A stretch of DNA of 64,000 bases from assembly GCF_016862455.1 (NCBI RefSeq), contig NZ_BOMZ01000034.1:1-64000 (forward strand), written 5' to 3'. Below are positions 35,543 to 43,641 of the stretch, piece by piece (position 1 is the first letter of the stretch; every line of letters starts with the position of its first letter). The position numbers and the translations under genes were made by a program. Origin of the DNA: Actinoplanes utahensis (GTDB taxonomy: Bacteria; Actinomycetota; Actinomycetes; Mycobacteriales; Micromonosporaceae). Under the pieces are notes generated by a model that was not told where the DNA came from, did not search any database, and was given only the letters and a program-made list of their open reading frames with translations.

Positions 35543-36459
35543 CTCAGGAAATCGATGAGCGAGGGCTGGATCACCTTGGCCGTGGCGGCCAGGGCGGCCT
35601 GATACGAGGTCTGCTGGAGCTGCAATTCCATGATCGCCTTTGGCAGGTCGACATCCTCGATATCGGACAGCTGCGACGACACGGACATCAAGCGATCCTC
35701 AGCGGACTGCTTCATCTGCGTAACCCGATTGTATCGGGCACCTACGTCGGAAAGGGTTGAGTTAACGATTTCAGTGGCTTTATCAAGGTTTTTCAGGCCA
35801 GTCTGGATAGCTTCGGGATCTCCCGGTGGTTGCATGGCGGCGGTGAGACTGTCGAGGACACGGAACAACTGCGCTTCATTCGGGACGCCGTCCACCGTGT
35901 CCTCCCCGAAGACCTCGGGACCCCGGACGTCGACCCGCACCTTGGCGTTCGGGCCGATGACACGCGACGTCTCGCCGGCGAGCTCACCCTGGTAGGTGCC
36001 TTTCGTGTCGTACGCGACAGTGTCCGGAGTGGACCCACCGAAGACCGGACGGTCCAGGTACTTCGTGTTGGCGAACTGAACAAGGGTGCCTTTGATCTGA
36101 TTGATCTCCTCGGCGCGCGCCTTGTTGGCCTGTGGCGTGCTGCCACCGCCGGCGCTCGCCGCCTCCAGCGTGAGGGTTCGGACCTTCTGCAGCCGCTCCG
36201 TGACGCTCTGCAGGGTGTCCTGCACCGTGCCGAGACGGCCCATCGCGTCGTCGGCGTTGGTGGAGTACTTCTTGTTCGCGCGCACCTCGCCCCGCAACTG
36301 CAGCGCGGTCACCGTGCCGGTCGGCGAGTCCGACGGACGGCGTAACTGCTTGCCGCTGGAGATCTGGTCCTGCGCCTCCTGAGTCCGGTTGAGGTTCCGC
36401 TGGAGACCGGCCATCGTCCGGGTCTGGATGCCGCTCTGCGTCACCCGTGGACTGGTCAT
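35539..36459 (-). CDS. flgL: flagellar hook-associated protein 3 (FlgL)
   Basis: 306 residues. The hook-filament junction protein has a flagellin-like N-terminus (TQSGIQTRTMAGLQRNLNRTQ, then QISSGKQLRRPSDSPTG) and C-terminus (VDLPKAIMELQLQQTSYQAA). It is exported and assembles between FlgK and the filament. It lies 14 bp downstream of flgK on the same transcript. Confidence 0.95.
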   Translation of the reverse strand: MTSPRVTQSGIQTRTMAGLQRNLNRTQEAQDQISSGKQLRRPSDSPTGTVTALQLRGEVRANKKYSTNADDAMGRLGTVQDTLQSVTERLQKVRTLTLEAASAGGGSTPQANKARAEEINQIKGTLVQFANTKYLDRPVFGGSTPDTVAYDTKGTYQGELAGETSRVIGPNAKVRVDVRGPEVFGEDTVDGVPNEAQLFRVLDSLTAAMQPPGDPEAIQTGLKNLDKATEIVNSTLSDVGARYNRVTQMKQSAEDRLMSVSSQLSDIEDVDLPKAIMELQLQQTSYQAALAATAKVIQPSLIDFLR

Positions 36460-36473
36460 GAACGACGTCCTCC

Positions 36474-37952
36474 TTACCTGCCGACCAGGCCGGTACGGTT
36501 GATCAGCTGGTCGAGCATCGAGTCGATCGTGGTCAGGACCCGGGAGGCCGCCTCGTACCCACGCTGGTAGGTGAGCAGGTTGGTCATCTCCTCGTCGAGG
36601 TTGACCCCGGACTCCGAGTCCCGTGCGGCGTCGACCTGGTCGGTCACCGCGTTCTGGATGTCACGTCGGCGGGTCGAGGACTGGGCGGCCACCCCGAGGT
36701 CGCCGATCAGGGACTGGTACGCGGCGTCCGCGCCCGTCCGGGAGTCGGCCAGTTCGGCGAGCGCGTCGGCCCGGTCGCCGTCCAGCACCCGCGTCGCCGC
36801 ATCGGCGCTCTTCGGATTCCCCGACGAGATCGCCAGCTTGTCGACGTCATCGACGATCTCTTGGTTGACCATGATGTTCCTGGCGTTGAGTGTGGCGCCC
36901 TCCTTGGGCACGAAGAGCTGGAGACCGGAGCTGCCGTCGTAACCGAAGGCCGCGACGGGCTGGTTGGTCTCCGGGTCGATGTTCGTGCCCGCGTGCACGC
37001 CGTTGACGTCTGCCGCCAGTTTCGTCGCGACGTCGTCCAGACGCTGCGACCAGGTCGCCAGGGTTCCGCCCTTGCGCAGCAGCTCCATCTGGGCGCCCAT
37101 GGTCCCACCGGCGACCACCGGCGTGCCGTTGTCCTTCCACTGCAGATTGACGTCGAGGGTGGCCAGGTCCTCGAGCCGCGTCGCGCTGGGATCCTTGATC
37201 TGGATCTCGCGGACGTTGAATCCACTGACCAGCTGCGCGTTTCCGATGTAGACGTTCGTCGCGCCGTTCGGCGAGTCGACAGTGGTGGCCCCGGCCAGCT
37301 CCGCCAGCTTGAGGATCTGCTGGCCGCGCTGGTCCATCAGTTCGTTCGCCTGCAGACCGGCCTGGGTGGCCACCACGATCTCGTGATTCAGCTTGGCGAT
37401 CGAGGCGGCGGTCTTGTTCACCTCGCCGGCGTAGGTGTCGAGCCCGGCACGCGTTGCGACGTACTGGCTGTTCAGCGCACCGGCCGCGTCGTTGAGCGAG
37501 GCCGCGACGGTGGTCGCCTGTTCCAGCGCGGCCGCCTTCGGCGCCTTCTGCGCCGGGTGAGCGGCGACCGCGTTGAACCCGTCCCACATGTCCTGCAGGC
37601 GCGCCTGCAAGGCGGTGTCGCTGGGCTCGCCGAACACGTCCTCGATCAGGTTGTACGCGCTCGTCCGCTCGTTGTGGTAGGCGGAGTTGGCGTGCTCGGT
37701 GTAACTGCGCTGGTCCAGCGCGGTGTTGCGAAGCCGCTCGACCGAGGTGACGGTGACGCCGTTGCCGACCGCGTCGGTGGTGGCGTAGACGCCCGGCACC
37801 AGGTTGGCGTTCTGTCCGTGCATCACCACCCGCTGCCGGGTGTACCCCTCGGTGTTCGCGTTCGCGATGTTCTGGCCTGCGACGTCCAGGCCCCGGCGCT
37901 GCGCGTACAGCGACGTGAGCGCCGTGTTGAGTCCGCTGAATGTGCTGCCCAT
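36474..37952 (-). CDS. flgK: flagellar hook-associated protein 1 (FlgK)
   Basis: 492 residues. N-terminal rod/hook motif MGSTFSGLNTALTSLYAQRR and GLDVAGQNIANANTEGYTRQ; C-terminal NLDEEMTNLLTYQRGYEAASR. It joins hook and filament. Its ATG overlaps the flgN stop (TGATG), so the chaperone and its client are translationally coupled. Confidence 0.96.
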   Translation of the reverse strand: MGSTFSGLNTALTSLYAQRRGLDVAGQNIANANTEGYTRQRVVMHGQNANLVPGVYATTDAVGNGVTVTSVERLRNTALDQRSYTEHANSAYHNERTSAYNLIEDVFGEPSDTALQARLQDMWDGFNAVAAHPAQKAPKAAALEQATTVAASLNDAAGALNSQYVATRAGLDTYAGEVNKTAASIAKLNHEIVVATQAGLQANELMDQRGQQILKLAELAGATTVDSPNGATNVYIGNAQLVSGFNVREIQIKDPSATRLEDLATLDVNLQWKDNGTPVVAGGTMGAQMELLRKGGTLATWSQRLDDVATKLAADVNGVHAGTNIDPETNQPVAAFGYDGSSGLQLFVPKEGATLNARNIMVNQEIVDDVDKLAISSGNPKSADAATRVLDGDRADALAELADSRTGADAAYQSLIGDLGVAAQSSTRRRDIQNAVTDQVDAARDSESGVNLDEEMTNLLTYQRGYEAASRVLTTIDSMLDQLINRTGLVGR

Positions 37953-38437
37953 CAGATCGCCTCATCAACCAGGGTGGGGCGCCGCACGGCGCCGCTGACG
38001 GTCTGGCCCTGCGGTCCGTACGTTTCCACAGTCTCAGCGAACGCGAGCATGGTTTCGCGAGCCGCACGCTGGCCTGCGGTGAGCAGATCACGGTTGACGT
38101 CGGCCAGGGCCCTGATCTCCGACGTCAGCATCAGGAAGGCCTTACGGTGCTGGTGCAACAGGTCGGACCAGGGATCCGGGGCCGCGTCGGCGAGCTCGCC
38201 GAGCGAGGCGTCCGGGGACAGGCCGAGTTCGGCGGCGACCTCCTGGGAGTACGCCGCGCGGATCACCTCGGTCTGCCGGATCTGATCCAGGACCACCTCG
38301 ACCTCACGGGTGGCATGGCTGAGCCAGCGGGACCGGTTTGTCGCGAGGAGCAACTGCTCCTCCTCAAGCTTGAACAGCAGCATCTCCAGCAGCTCCCGCG
38401 AGCGCCAGAGGACACTGGCCAGGTCGGTCAGGCTCAC
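37952..38437 (-). CDS. flgN: FlgN-type export chaperone
   Basis: 161 residues from the GTG at 38437 (VSLTDLASVLWRSRELLEML), preceded by GGAGG; longer frames upstream run through the promoter region. It is helical and Leu/Glu-rich with a FlgN-like N-terminal coil (ELLEMLLFKLEEEQLLLATN). Position directly before flgK and flgL supports the role of holding these hook-associated proteins for export. A FliA-type promoter lies about 60 bp upstream. Confidence 0.85.
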   Translation of the reverse strand: MSLTDLASVLWRSRELLEMLLFKLEEEQLLLATNRSRWLSHATREVEVVLDQIRQTEVIRAAYSQEVAAELGLSPDASLGELADAAPDPWSDLLHQHRKAFLMLTSEIRALADVNRDLLTAGQRAARETMLAFAETVETYGPQGQTVSGAVRRPTLVDEAI

Positions 38438-38498
38438 CCGGTCCTCCGTCGTATAGCCGTTCGGGCGCACCCCTCGGCGGACCCGCTCATTCGGACAG

Positions 38499-38524
38499 GT
38501 CGGCACATCCGCCGTGCCGCTGAG
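38499..38524 (-). promoter_or_regulatory. FliA-type promoter of flgN-flgK-flgL-fliW
   Basis: On the minus strand CTCA (38521-38524), 16 bases, then GCCGAC (38499-38504), one mismatch to CTCA-N15-17-GCCGAA. The flgN start is about 55 bases after the expected transcription start. It is divergent from the fliC promoter. Confidence 0.65.
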
Positions 38525-38587
38525 CGGTTTCCCCCGATCGGCACTTATCTGGTTCGCCCTAAAAGCCCGAAAAAATCTCGGAGAATC

Positions 38588-38614
38588 CTCAGTGCCTCTC
38601 GGCGACCCGCCGAA
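38588..38614 (+). promoter_or_regulatory. FliA-type promoter of fliC
   Basis: CTCA (38588-38591), 17 bases, GCCGAA (38609-38614), a perfect match. The leader of about 60 bases to the fliC ATG contains GGA triplets at 38642, 38651, 38671 and 38674, the last two in the Shine-Dalgarno, as expected for a CsrA-regulated flagellin mRNA. Confidence 0.8.
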
Positions 38615-38683
38615 CAGGAAGGGCGCAACACCACGGCTCATGGACGGGCCGGATCAAGAGCCCAAATCAGGGAGGAATCACCA

Positions 38684-39940
38684 ATGGGTCTCCGCATCAA
38701 CCAGAACATCGCCGCGCAGAACGCCTACCGGAACCTGTCCGTCACGGACAACCAGATGTCGAAGTCGCTCGAGAAGCTCTCCAGCGGCTTCCGTATCAAC
38801 CGGGCGGCCGACGACGCGGCCGGCCTCTCGATCTCCGAGGGCCTGCGGGCGCAGACGGGCGGTCTCAAGGTCGCCGTCCGCAACGCCCAGGACGCCATCA
38901 GCGTCGTGCAGACCTCTGAAGGCGCCCTCAACGAGGTCACCAGCATGCTCCAGCGCATGCGTGACCTGTCGGTGCAGTCCAGCAACGCCTCGCTCGACGC
39001 GGACGCCAAGAAGGCCGCGAACGCCGAATTCCAGCAGCTCTCCCAGGAGATCGACCGGATCGGCGAGACCACGGCGTTCGGCAAGTCGAAGCTGCTCGAC
39101 GGCTCCTTCGGCATGGCCGCGAAGAAGGAGGGCACCGCGCTGACGGGCACCCCGGCGTCGGGTACCACCCCCGCCGTGCAGGCCACGCTGCCGGCCACCA
39201 GCGGCGCGATCTCGATCACTGATATCGGAGGGAAGACCCTCGACACCCAGATCGACGTCGGCGACATCGCGCTGACCGAGACCGACAAGAACGGCGACGA
39301 GGTCGCCCTCAGCCCGCAGGCAGCGGCCAAGAAGATGACCGAGGCCATCTCCACCGCCCTGAAGGACGCCGGTCACGGCGATGTCACGATGGAGGTCTCC
39401 GCCGAGATCGACAAGACGAGCGGCGACGTCACCTTCAGCGTCGCCGGCACGACCGGCTTCAAGGCCACCATCGGCACCCTGGTCGACGCCTCCCAGGGCG
39501 ACGGGGCCGACCCGATCGAGAACGCGACGCCGGGCGCGTTCCAGATCGGCGCCAACGCGGGCGAGACCCTGAGCGTCGGCATCGGCGCCGTCAACTCGAA
39601 GACCCTGGGCCTGTCGAGCCTCGACCTGACCAAGCCCGCCACCCCGGGCGGCGGCAAGTCGGGTGCGGAGGAGGCGATGAAGGCGCTCGACACCGCCATC
39701 CAGTCGGTCTCCGACACGCGGGCCAAGCTGGGTGCCCACCAGAACCGCTTCGAGCACACGATCAACAACCTGAACGTGGCGGTCGAGAACCTGTCCGCAT
39801 CGGAGTCGCGGATCCGGGACACCGACATGGCCCAGGAGATGGTCGGCTTCACCCGCAACCAGATCCTGACCCAGGCCGGCACCTCGATGCTCTCGCAGGC
39901 CAACCAGGGCTCGCAGGGCGTGCTCTCGCTGCTCCGCTGA
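38684..39940 (+). CDS. fliC: flagellin
   Basis: 418 residues from the ATG at 38684 after GGGAGGAAT. N-terminal D0/D1 (MGLRINQNIAAQNAYRNLSV, LEKLSSGFRINRAADDAAG) and C-terminal D1/D0 (VENLSASESRIRDTDMAQEM, ILTQAGTSMLSQANQGSQGV) are canonical. The central 150 residues are the variable surface domain, rich in Thr, Asp and Ala. It is exported unfolded and polymerises into the filament. It has its own FliA-type promoter and a strong terminator. Confidence 0.97.
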   Translation: MGLRINQNIAAQNAYRNLSVTDNQMSKSLEKLSSGFRINRAADDAAGLSISEGLRAQTGGLKVAVRNAQDAISVVQTSEGALNEVTSMLQRMRDLSVQSSNASLDADAKKAANAEFQQLSQEIDRIGETTAFGKSKLLDGSFGMAAKKEGTALTGTPASGTTPAVQATLPATSGAISITDIGGKTLDTQIDVGDIALTETDKNGDEVALSPQAAAKKMTEAISTALKDAGHGDVTMEVSAEIDKTSGDVTFSVAGTTGFKATIGTLVDASQGDGADPIENATPGAFQIGANAGETLSVGIGAVNSKTLGLSSLDLTKPATPGGGKSGAEEAMKALDTAIQSVSDTRAKLGAHQNRFEHTINNLNVAVENLSASESRIRDTDMAQEMVGFTRNQILTQAGTSMLSQANQGSQGVLSLLR

Positions 39941-39991
39941 GCAACCCGATAGCAACCCTCAGCAACTGAATCCGTAGCGCGAACGACCGAA
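39941..39991 (+). promoter_or_regulatory. candidate TcrA-like box and degenerate FliA promoter of fliD
   Basis: GCAACCC-GATA-GCAACCC (39941-39958) begins right after the fliC stop. Seven bases later comes CTGA (39966-39969), then 16 bases, then ACCGAA (39986-39991). The spacing is the same as at flgB and flbD, with one mismatch in each half-element. The expected start falls at about 39998, inside the left arm of the fliC terminator. Confidence 0.5.
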
Positions 39992-39994
39992 GAG

Positions 39995-40027
39995 GGGGGT
40001 AGCCGGCACGCCTAGCCGGCTACCCCC
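39995..40027 (+). terminator. terminator after fliC
   Basis: Perfect 13-bp stem GGGGGTAGCCGGC / GCCGGCTACCCCC with a 7-base loop between fliC and fliD. It would limit read-through of the abundant flagellin transcript. Confidence 0.9.
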
Positions 40028-40065
40028 GCTCCGTGATCGTCGTCGGTGAAGGAAAGTAGGTTTCC

Positions 40066-41481
40066 GTGAGCAGCTCTGTCGACGGCCTCGTCAGCGGCCT
40101 CAGTACCTCCTCGATGATCCAGCAGATGATGCAGGTCGAGGCCGCGCCGCAGACGAAGCTCAAGAACAAGGTCGAGACCGCCCAGACCACCGTCACGTCC
40201 TACCAGGCGATCAACACCAAGCTCGCGGCCGCGGAGACGGCGGGTAAGGCGATCGGCCGGCTCGAGACCTGGCGCACGATGAAGACCAAGTCCAGCTCCG
40301 AGTCGGTGACCGCCACATCCGGTGGCCTCAGTGCCATGGCCGGCAACGTCAAGTTCGACGTCAAGTCGGTGGCTCGCCCTCAGACCACCGTCTTGCGTGT
40401 CGACACCACCGCCGACAACGCGCTTCCCCCCTCGTTCGACATCAAGATCGGCAAGAACGACGGGACCGGCGTCGCCGACCCCAGCGCTACCCACACCATC
40501 ACGCTCTCCGGCGACCCCATGCCCACGCCGACGCCGGACAACCTGGCCGCGGCGATCAACAGCGCCGACATCGGCATCCGCGCCTACGTCGTGAAGACCG
40601 GGGAAAACGTGGGCATGCTGCAGCTCACCGGCGCGAAGGCGGGCGCTGAGAACGGGTTCGAGCTGGTCGGATTCGAGGGCCTCGGCCTCCCCGACCCGGA
40701 AACCGGCCTGACCACCGACCCGGCCACCACCGTGGCGTCGAACGCGGTGCTCAAGATGAACCCGGACGCCGGATCCGCCGCGTACGAGGTGACCAGCGAC
40801 AGCAACACCTTCACCGGCCTGATGCCAGGCGTGACCGTCACCGTCTCCAAGGAGGAGAACGGTGTGACCGTCGACGCGACGACGGATGTGGACGCCATCG
40901 CGGCCAAGTTCAAGGCGTTCGTCGACGCCACGAACGAAGCGCTCACCGAGATCAAGACGCAGACCGCGTATGACCCGGAGACCCGCAAGGGCTCGCCGCT
41001 GACCGGTGACTTCACCATCCGGCAGATGTCCCAAGCCCTGCTCAGCGAGATCAGCACCGGGCTCACCAGCAAGAAGTCGCTGGATGCGGACGGCAAGGTG
41101 GTGAGCGAGCCGTTCGACTTCGGCGCGGACGGTCCCTCGCTCAGCCGGCTCGGCATCAAGATCGGCGAAGGCGGCCTCCTGGAGTTCAAGGAGAGCGCCT
41201 TCAAGGAGACCTACACCAAAGACCCGGCGTTGGCCGGGGAAGCCGGCATGGCCTTCGGCAGCAATATGGGGATCCTCACCAACCGGCAGCAGAAGACGGT
41301 CAAAAGCGTGGTCGAGGGCCGCAAGACCGAGATCGAGACGCTTAACGACCAGGTCAGCAACTGGGACATCCGCCTGGCGTCCCGGCGTCAGGCGCTGCAG
41401 CGGCAGTACGCCGCCCTGGAGACGGCTCTCGGCAAGCTGCAAAACCAGTCGAGCTGGCTCAGCGGACAGCTCGGCGGCTGA
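40066..41481 (+). CDS. fliD: flagellar filament cap protein (HAP2)
   Basis: 471 residues from the GTG at 40066. The FliD N-terminal motif is VDGLVSGLSTSSMIQQMMQVE and the C-terminal coiled coil has LNDQVSNWDIRLASRRQALQRQYAALETAL. It caps the growing filament and folds incoming flagellin. It forms an operon with fliS and the following small gene. Confidence 0.95.
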   Translation: MSSSVDGLVSGLSTSSMIQQMMQVEAAPQTKLKNKVETAQTTVTSYQAINTKLAAAETAGKAIGRLETWRTMKTKSSSESVTATSGGLSAMAGNVKFDVKSVARPQTTVLRVDTTADNALPPSFDIKIGKNDGTGVADPSATHTITLSGDPMPTPTPDNLAAAINSADIGIRAYVVKTGENVGMLQLTGAKAGAENGFELVGFEGLGLPDPETGLTTDPATTVASNAVLKMNPDAGSAAYEVTSDSNTFTGLMPGVTVTVSKEENGVTVDATTDVDAIAAKFKAFVDATNEALTEIKTQTAYDPETRKGSPLTGDFTIRQMSQALLSEISTGLTSKKSLDADGKVVSEPFDFGADGPSLSRLGIKIGEGGLLEFKESAFKETYTKDPALAGEAGMAFGSNMGILTNRQQKTVKSVVEGRKTEIETLNDQVSNWDIRLASRRQALQRQYAALETALGKLQNQSSWLSGQLGG

Positions 41482-41531
41482 CGACCTTCACCCGACCCCG
41501 GCCGACCACTGCCCCTGACCGAGGGAGACTC

Positions 41532-41903
41532 ATGAGCGCACCCAACCTTCGCGACCGTTACCTGCAGGACTCGATCAACACGGCATCGCCGGGCAAACTG
41601 CTGGTCATGCTGTACGACCGGCTCATCCTCGACCTGATGCACGGCGAGGAGGCGATCCGGCACAACGACCGGGCCCTGGCCAACGATCGGATCTCGCACG
41701 CGCAGGAGATCGTGCTGGAGCTCCGCGCCACCCTGAACCTGGAAGCCTGGGACGGTGCTCCCGGCCTGGCCAGCCTGTACGGCTTCATCATCACCGAGCT
41801 GATCGGCGCCAACATCAAGCAGGACGCCGACCGGGTCGCGAGCTGCCGGAAGTTGCTGGAGCCGCTGCGCGACGCGTGGCGCGAGGCCGCGGCCGCGACA
41901 TGA
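41532..41903 (+). CDS. fliS: flagellin export chaperone FliS
   Basis: 123 residues. RDRYLQDSINTASPGKLLVM and YDRLILDLMHGEEAI are diagnostic of FliS, the four-helix chaperone that binds the flagellin C-terminus before export. The stop overlaps the ATG of the next gene by 4 bases. Confidence 0.95.
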   Translation: MSAPNLRDRYLQDSINTASPGKLLVMLYDRLILDLMHGEEAIRHNDRALANDRISHAQEIVLELRATLNLEAWDGAPGLASLYGFIITELIGANIKQDADRVASCRKLLEPLRDAWREAAAAT

Positions 41904-42238
41904 GCACCGCGACGGAGAGCGGCCTGGACTGGCGGGCTGCCTGGACCGCCGCGCTGGACGACCTGGAGATGGACGTCCTCGCGGTCGAGACGATGCTGCT
42001 CGACGAGCGCCGCCTCGCCGAGACTCCGCCGGCGAATCCGTGGCGGCCGCCGACCGAACTGGGCGCTCTGCCGTTGGAGCTCAGGCCGCGGGCCGACGAG
42101 ATCCTCACCCGGCAGCTGGCCGTGGCGGAGGAGATCGCCAAGCGGCTGACCGCGAACCGCCAGCAGATGGCGATGACCTCCCGGATCGAGACCGGTGAGG
42201 CGGTCAAACGCCCGGTTTACCTGGATTTCGCAATCTAG
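41900..42238 (+). CDS. small protein after fliS, possible FliT-like chaperone
   Basis: 112 residues from the ATG at 41900 (MSTATESGLDWRAAWTAALD), overlapping the fliS stop (ATGA). It is predicted helical (DDLEMDVLAVETMLLDERRL, ADEILTRQLAVAEEIAKRLT) with a Pro/Trp-rich middle. FliT, the FliD chaperone, usually sits here, and size and helicity fit, but I see no FliT signature. A terminator follows. Function inferred from position only. Confidence 0.6.
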   Translation: MSTATESGLDWRAAWTAALDDLEMDVLAVETMLLDERRLAETPPANPWRPPTELGALPLELRPRADEILTRQLAVAEEIAKRLTANRQQMAMTSRIETGEAVKRPVYLDFAI

Positions 42239-42252
42239 ATCCCATATGGCAC

Positions 42253-42283
42253 AGGTCCCGGACCCCGCAAGGGGCCGGGACCT
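42253..42283 (+). terminator. terminator after the fliD-fliS-orf112 operon
   Basis: AGGTCCCGG-(A)-CCCC pairs with GGGGCCGGGACCT around a GCAA tetraloop, followed by TTTCTGT. One bulged A. Confidence 0.9.
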
Positions 42284-42291
42284 TTCTGTGT

Positions 42292-42342
42292 GCAACCTCC
42301 CAGCAACCGGTTGCGACTCAGCGGATCCGGGAGCGCGCCGAA
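42292..42342 (+). promoter_or_regulatory. TcrA-like box plus FliA-type promoter of the flgB operon
   Basis: Direct repeat GCAACCT-CCCA-GCAACCG (42292-42309) matches GCA(A/C)CCG-N4-GCA(A/C)CCG with one mismatch. Seven bases later comes CTCA (42317-42320), 16 bases, GCCGAA (42337-42342), perfect. The flgB start is about 68 bases beyond the expected start point. This probably drives flgB-flgC-fliE-fliF-fliG-fliH-fliI. Confidence 0.8.
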
Positions 42343-42416
42343 GTGCAGGGTACGAGCACGGATCGCTCACCGAAAAGCCACGGATCGGCTCCACGGAATC
42401 GACTAGGGAGTTCGCC

Positions 42417-42764
42417 TTGTTCGACGACCGCGCATCCGCCTCTCTCCGCGTCTCCATCGCCGGGCTCGCCGCCCGGCAGCAGGCCATCGCCAACAACATC
42501 GCCAACATCGAGACCCCCGGTTACCGGGCACGTAAGGTCAAGTTCGAGGAGGCGCTGCAGAGCGCCGTCACCCGGGGCCAGTCTCCGCTCGGGGTGACCC
42601 CGAGCGTGCATGAGTCGCTCGAGCCGACCCGGCTCAACGGCAACAACGTCAACCTCGACCAGGAAACGTTGTCGCACGTCGACACCACGATGCGTTACAA
42701 CCTCGCCATCCGGGCGCTCGACGGCAAGTACAACTCGCTGCGCGAAGCCATCAAGGGGGCCTGA
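42417..42764 (+). CDS. flgB: flagellar basal-body rod protein FlgB
   Basis: 115 residues from a TTG at 42417, 6 bases after GGGAG; the frame upstream runs through the promoter. The rod motif is IAGLAARQQAIANNIANIETPGYR (broken here only by description), and the C-terminal helix contains MRYNLAIRALDGKYNSLREA. Proximal rod component. First gene of the basal-body operon. Confidence 0.93.
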   Translation: MFDDRASASLRVSIAGLAARQQAIANNIANIETPGYRARKVKFEEALQSAVTRGQSPLGVTPSVHESLEPTRLNGNNVNLDQETLSHVDTTMRYNLAIRALDGKYNSLREAIKGA

Positions 42765-42766
42765 CG

Positions 42767-43159
42767 ATGAGCACCTTCAACGCCATCGGCATCGCCGGTA
42801 GCGGCGTCACCGTCTACCGCAAGTGGCTGGACGCGGTCGCCGACAACCTCGCGAACATCAACACCACCACGCGTACCAGCGAGAACGCCTTCCAGGCCCG
42901 GTACGTCGCGGCGCGTGCAGCGCAGGACGGCAACGGGGCCGAGGTCGCCGGAATCCAATACGGCAACGCCGAGGGGATCCTGGCCTACGAGCCGGACAAC
43001 CCGCTCGCCGACGCCGAGGGTTACGTCCGCCGGCCGGACATCGACATGGGCAACCAGATGGCCCAGCTCATGATGGCCCAGCGCTCCTACCAGGCCAACC
43101 TCGCGGTCGTCGACCGGGCACGTGAGTCGTACAACGCCGCGATCAACCTCGGGAAGTGA
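42767..43159 (+). CDS. flgC: flagellar basal-body rod protein FlgC
   Basis: 130 residues. N-terminal IAGSGVTVYRKWLDAVADNL with ANINTTTRTSENAFQAR, and C-terminal VRRPDIDMGNQMAQLMMAQR. Proximal rod component. It starts 2 bases after flgB and its stop overlaps the fliE start (GTGA). Confidence 0.95.
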   Translation: MSTFNAIGIAGSGVTVYRKWLDAVADNLANINTTTRTSENAFQARYVAARAAQDGNGAEVAGIQYGNAEGILAYEPDNPLADAEGYVRRPDIDMGNQMAQLMMAQRSYQANLAVVDRARESYNAAINLGK

Positions 43160-43521
43160 TCACCTTGACCTCACCGATCAGTCCGCTCGGCGGATTCTCC
43201 GGCATCGAAGGAATCAGCGGTCGCGGCGTCGGCCTGGGTGGCCTCAACGGCCTCGGCAGCATGCTCGGCACCTCGGAGACCCAGGCGCCCAGCGGCCCCA
43301 ACGCCGACTTCGCCGGCATGCTCGCCAAGGGCATCGAGAACGTCCAGGCCTCCCAGACCAAGGCTGCCGACCTCGCGGTTCAGGTGGCCGACGGCCGCCT
43401 CCAGGACCCGGCGCAGTACACCATGGCCGCCACCGAGGCGGGTCTCGGCCTGCAACTGACCATGGCCGTCCGGAACAAGGCCGTCGAGGCGTTCCAGGAG
43501 ATCATGAGGATGCAGGCATGA
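43156..43521 (+). CDS. fliE: hook-basal body complex protein FliE
   Basis: 121 residues. FliE links the MS ring to the rod. The C-terminal half carries ADFAGMLAKGIENVQASQTK and LQLTMAVRNKAVEAFQEIMR. The N-terminal 40 residues are Gly/Ser/Leu-rich. Its stop codon lies inside the first copy of the 60-bp-period repeat that fills the gap to fliF. Confidence 0.93.
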   Translation: MITLTSPISPLGGFSGIEGISGRGVGLGGLNGLGSMLGTSETQAPSGPNADFAGMLAKGIENVQASQTKAADLAVQVADGRLQDPAQYTMAATEAGLGLQLTMAVRNKAVEAFQEIMRMQA

Positions 43522-43624
43522 CCCGAATGCACCGCAGCGAAGCAAGGGCCGTGAGGGCATGCCCAGGAAAGCCCAGCATGACCCGAACGCACCGCAGCGA
43601 AGCAAGGGCCGTGAGGGCATGCCC
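43516..43624 (+). repeat. tandem 49-bp repeat (period 60) between fliE and fliF
   Basis: Copies at 43516-43564 and 43576-43624 differ at one base. Each starts GCATGACCCGAA, and each can be read as MTR(M/T)HRSEARAVRACP in another frame. The first copy contains the fliE stop. A partially similar string (GCGCAGCGAGGTCATG) occurs in the fliH-fliI gap near 46963, suggesting a dispersed element. Confidence 0.85.
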
Positions 43625-43641
43625 GGAGAGCCGAGCCTGAT

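Noticed and set aside
39958..39983. CTCA followed by CGCGAA as an alternative fliD promoter
   Set aside because: Two mismatches in the -10 and CTCA overlaps the operator box; the CTGA/ACCGAA pair with conserved 7-bp spacing is the better reading.
43122..43640. 172-codon frame across fliE and the tandem repeat
   Set aside because: The first part is the shadow of fliE; the last part is just the repeat read in a second frame. Kept as a repeat, not a gene.
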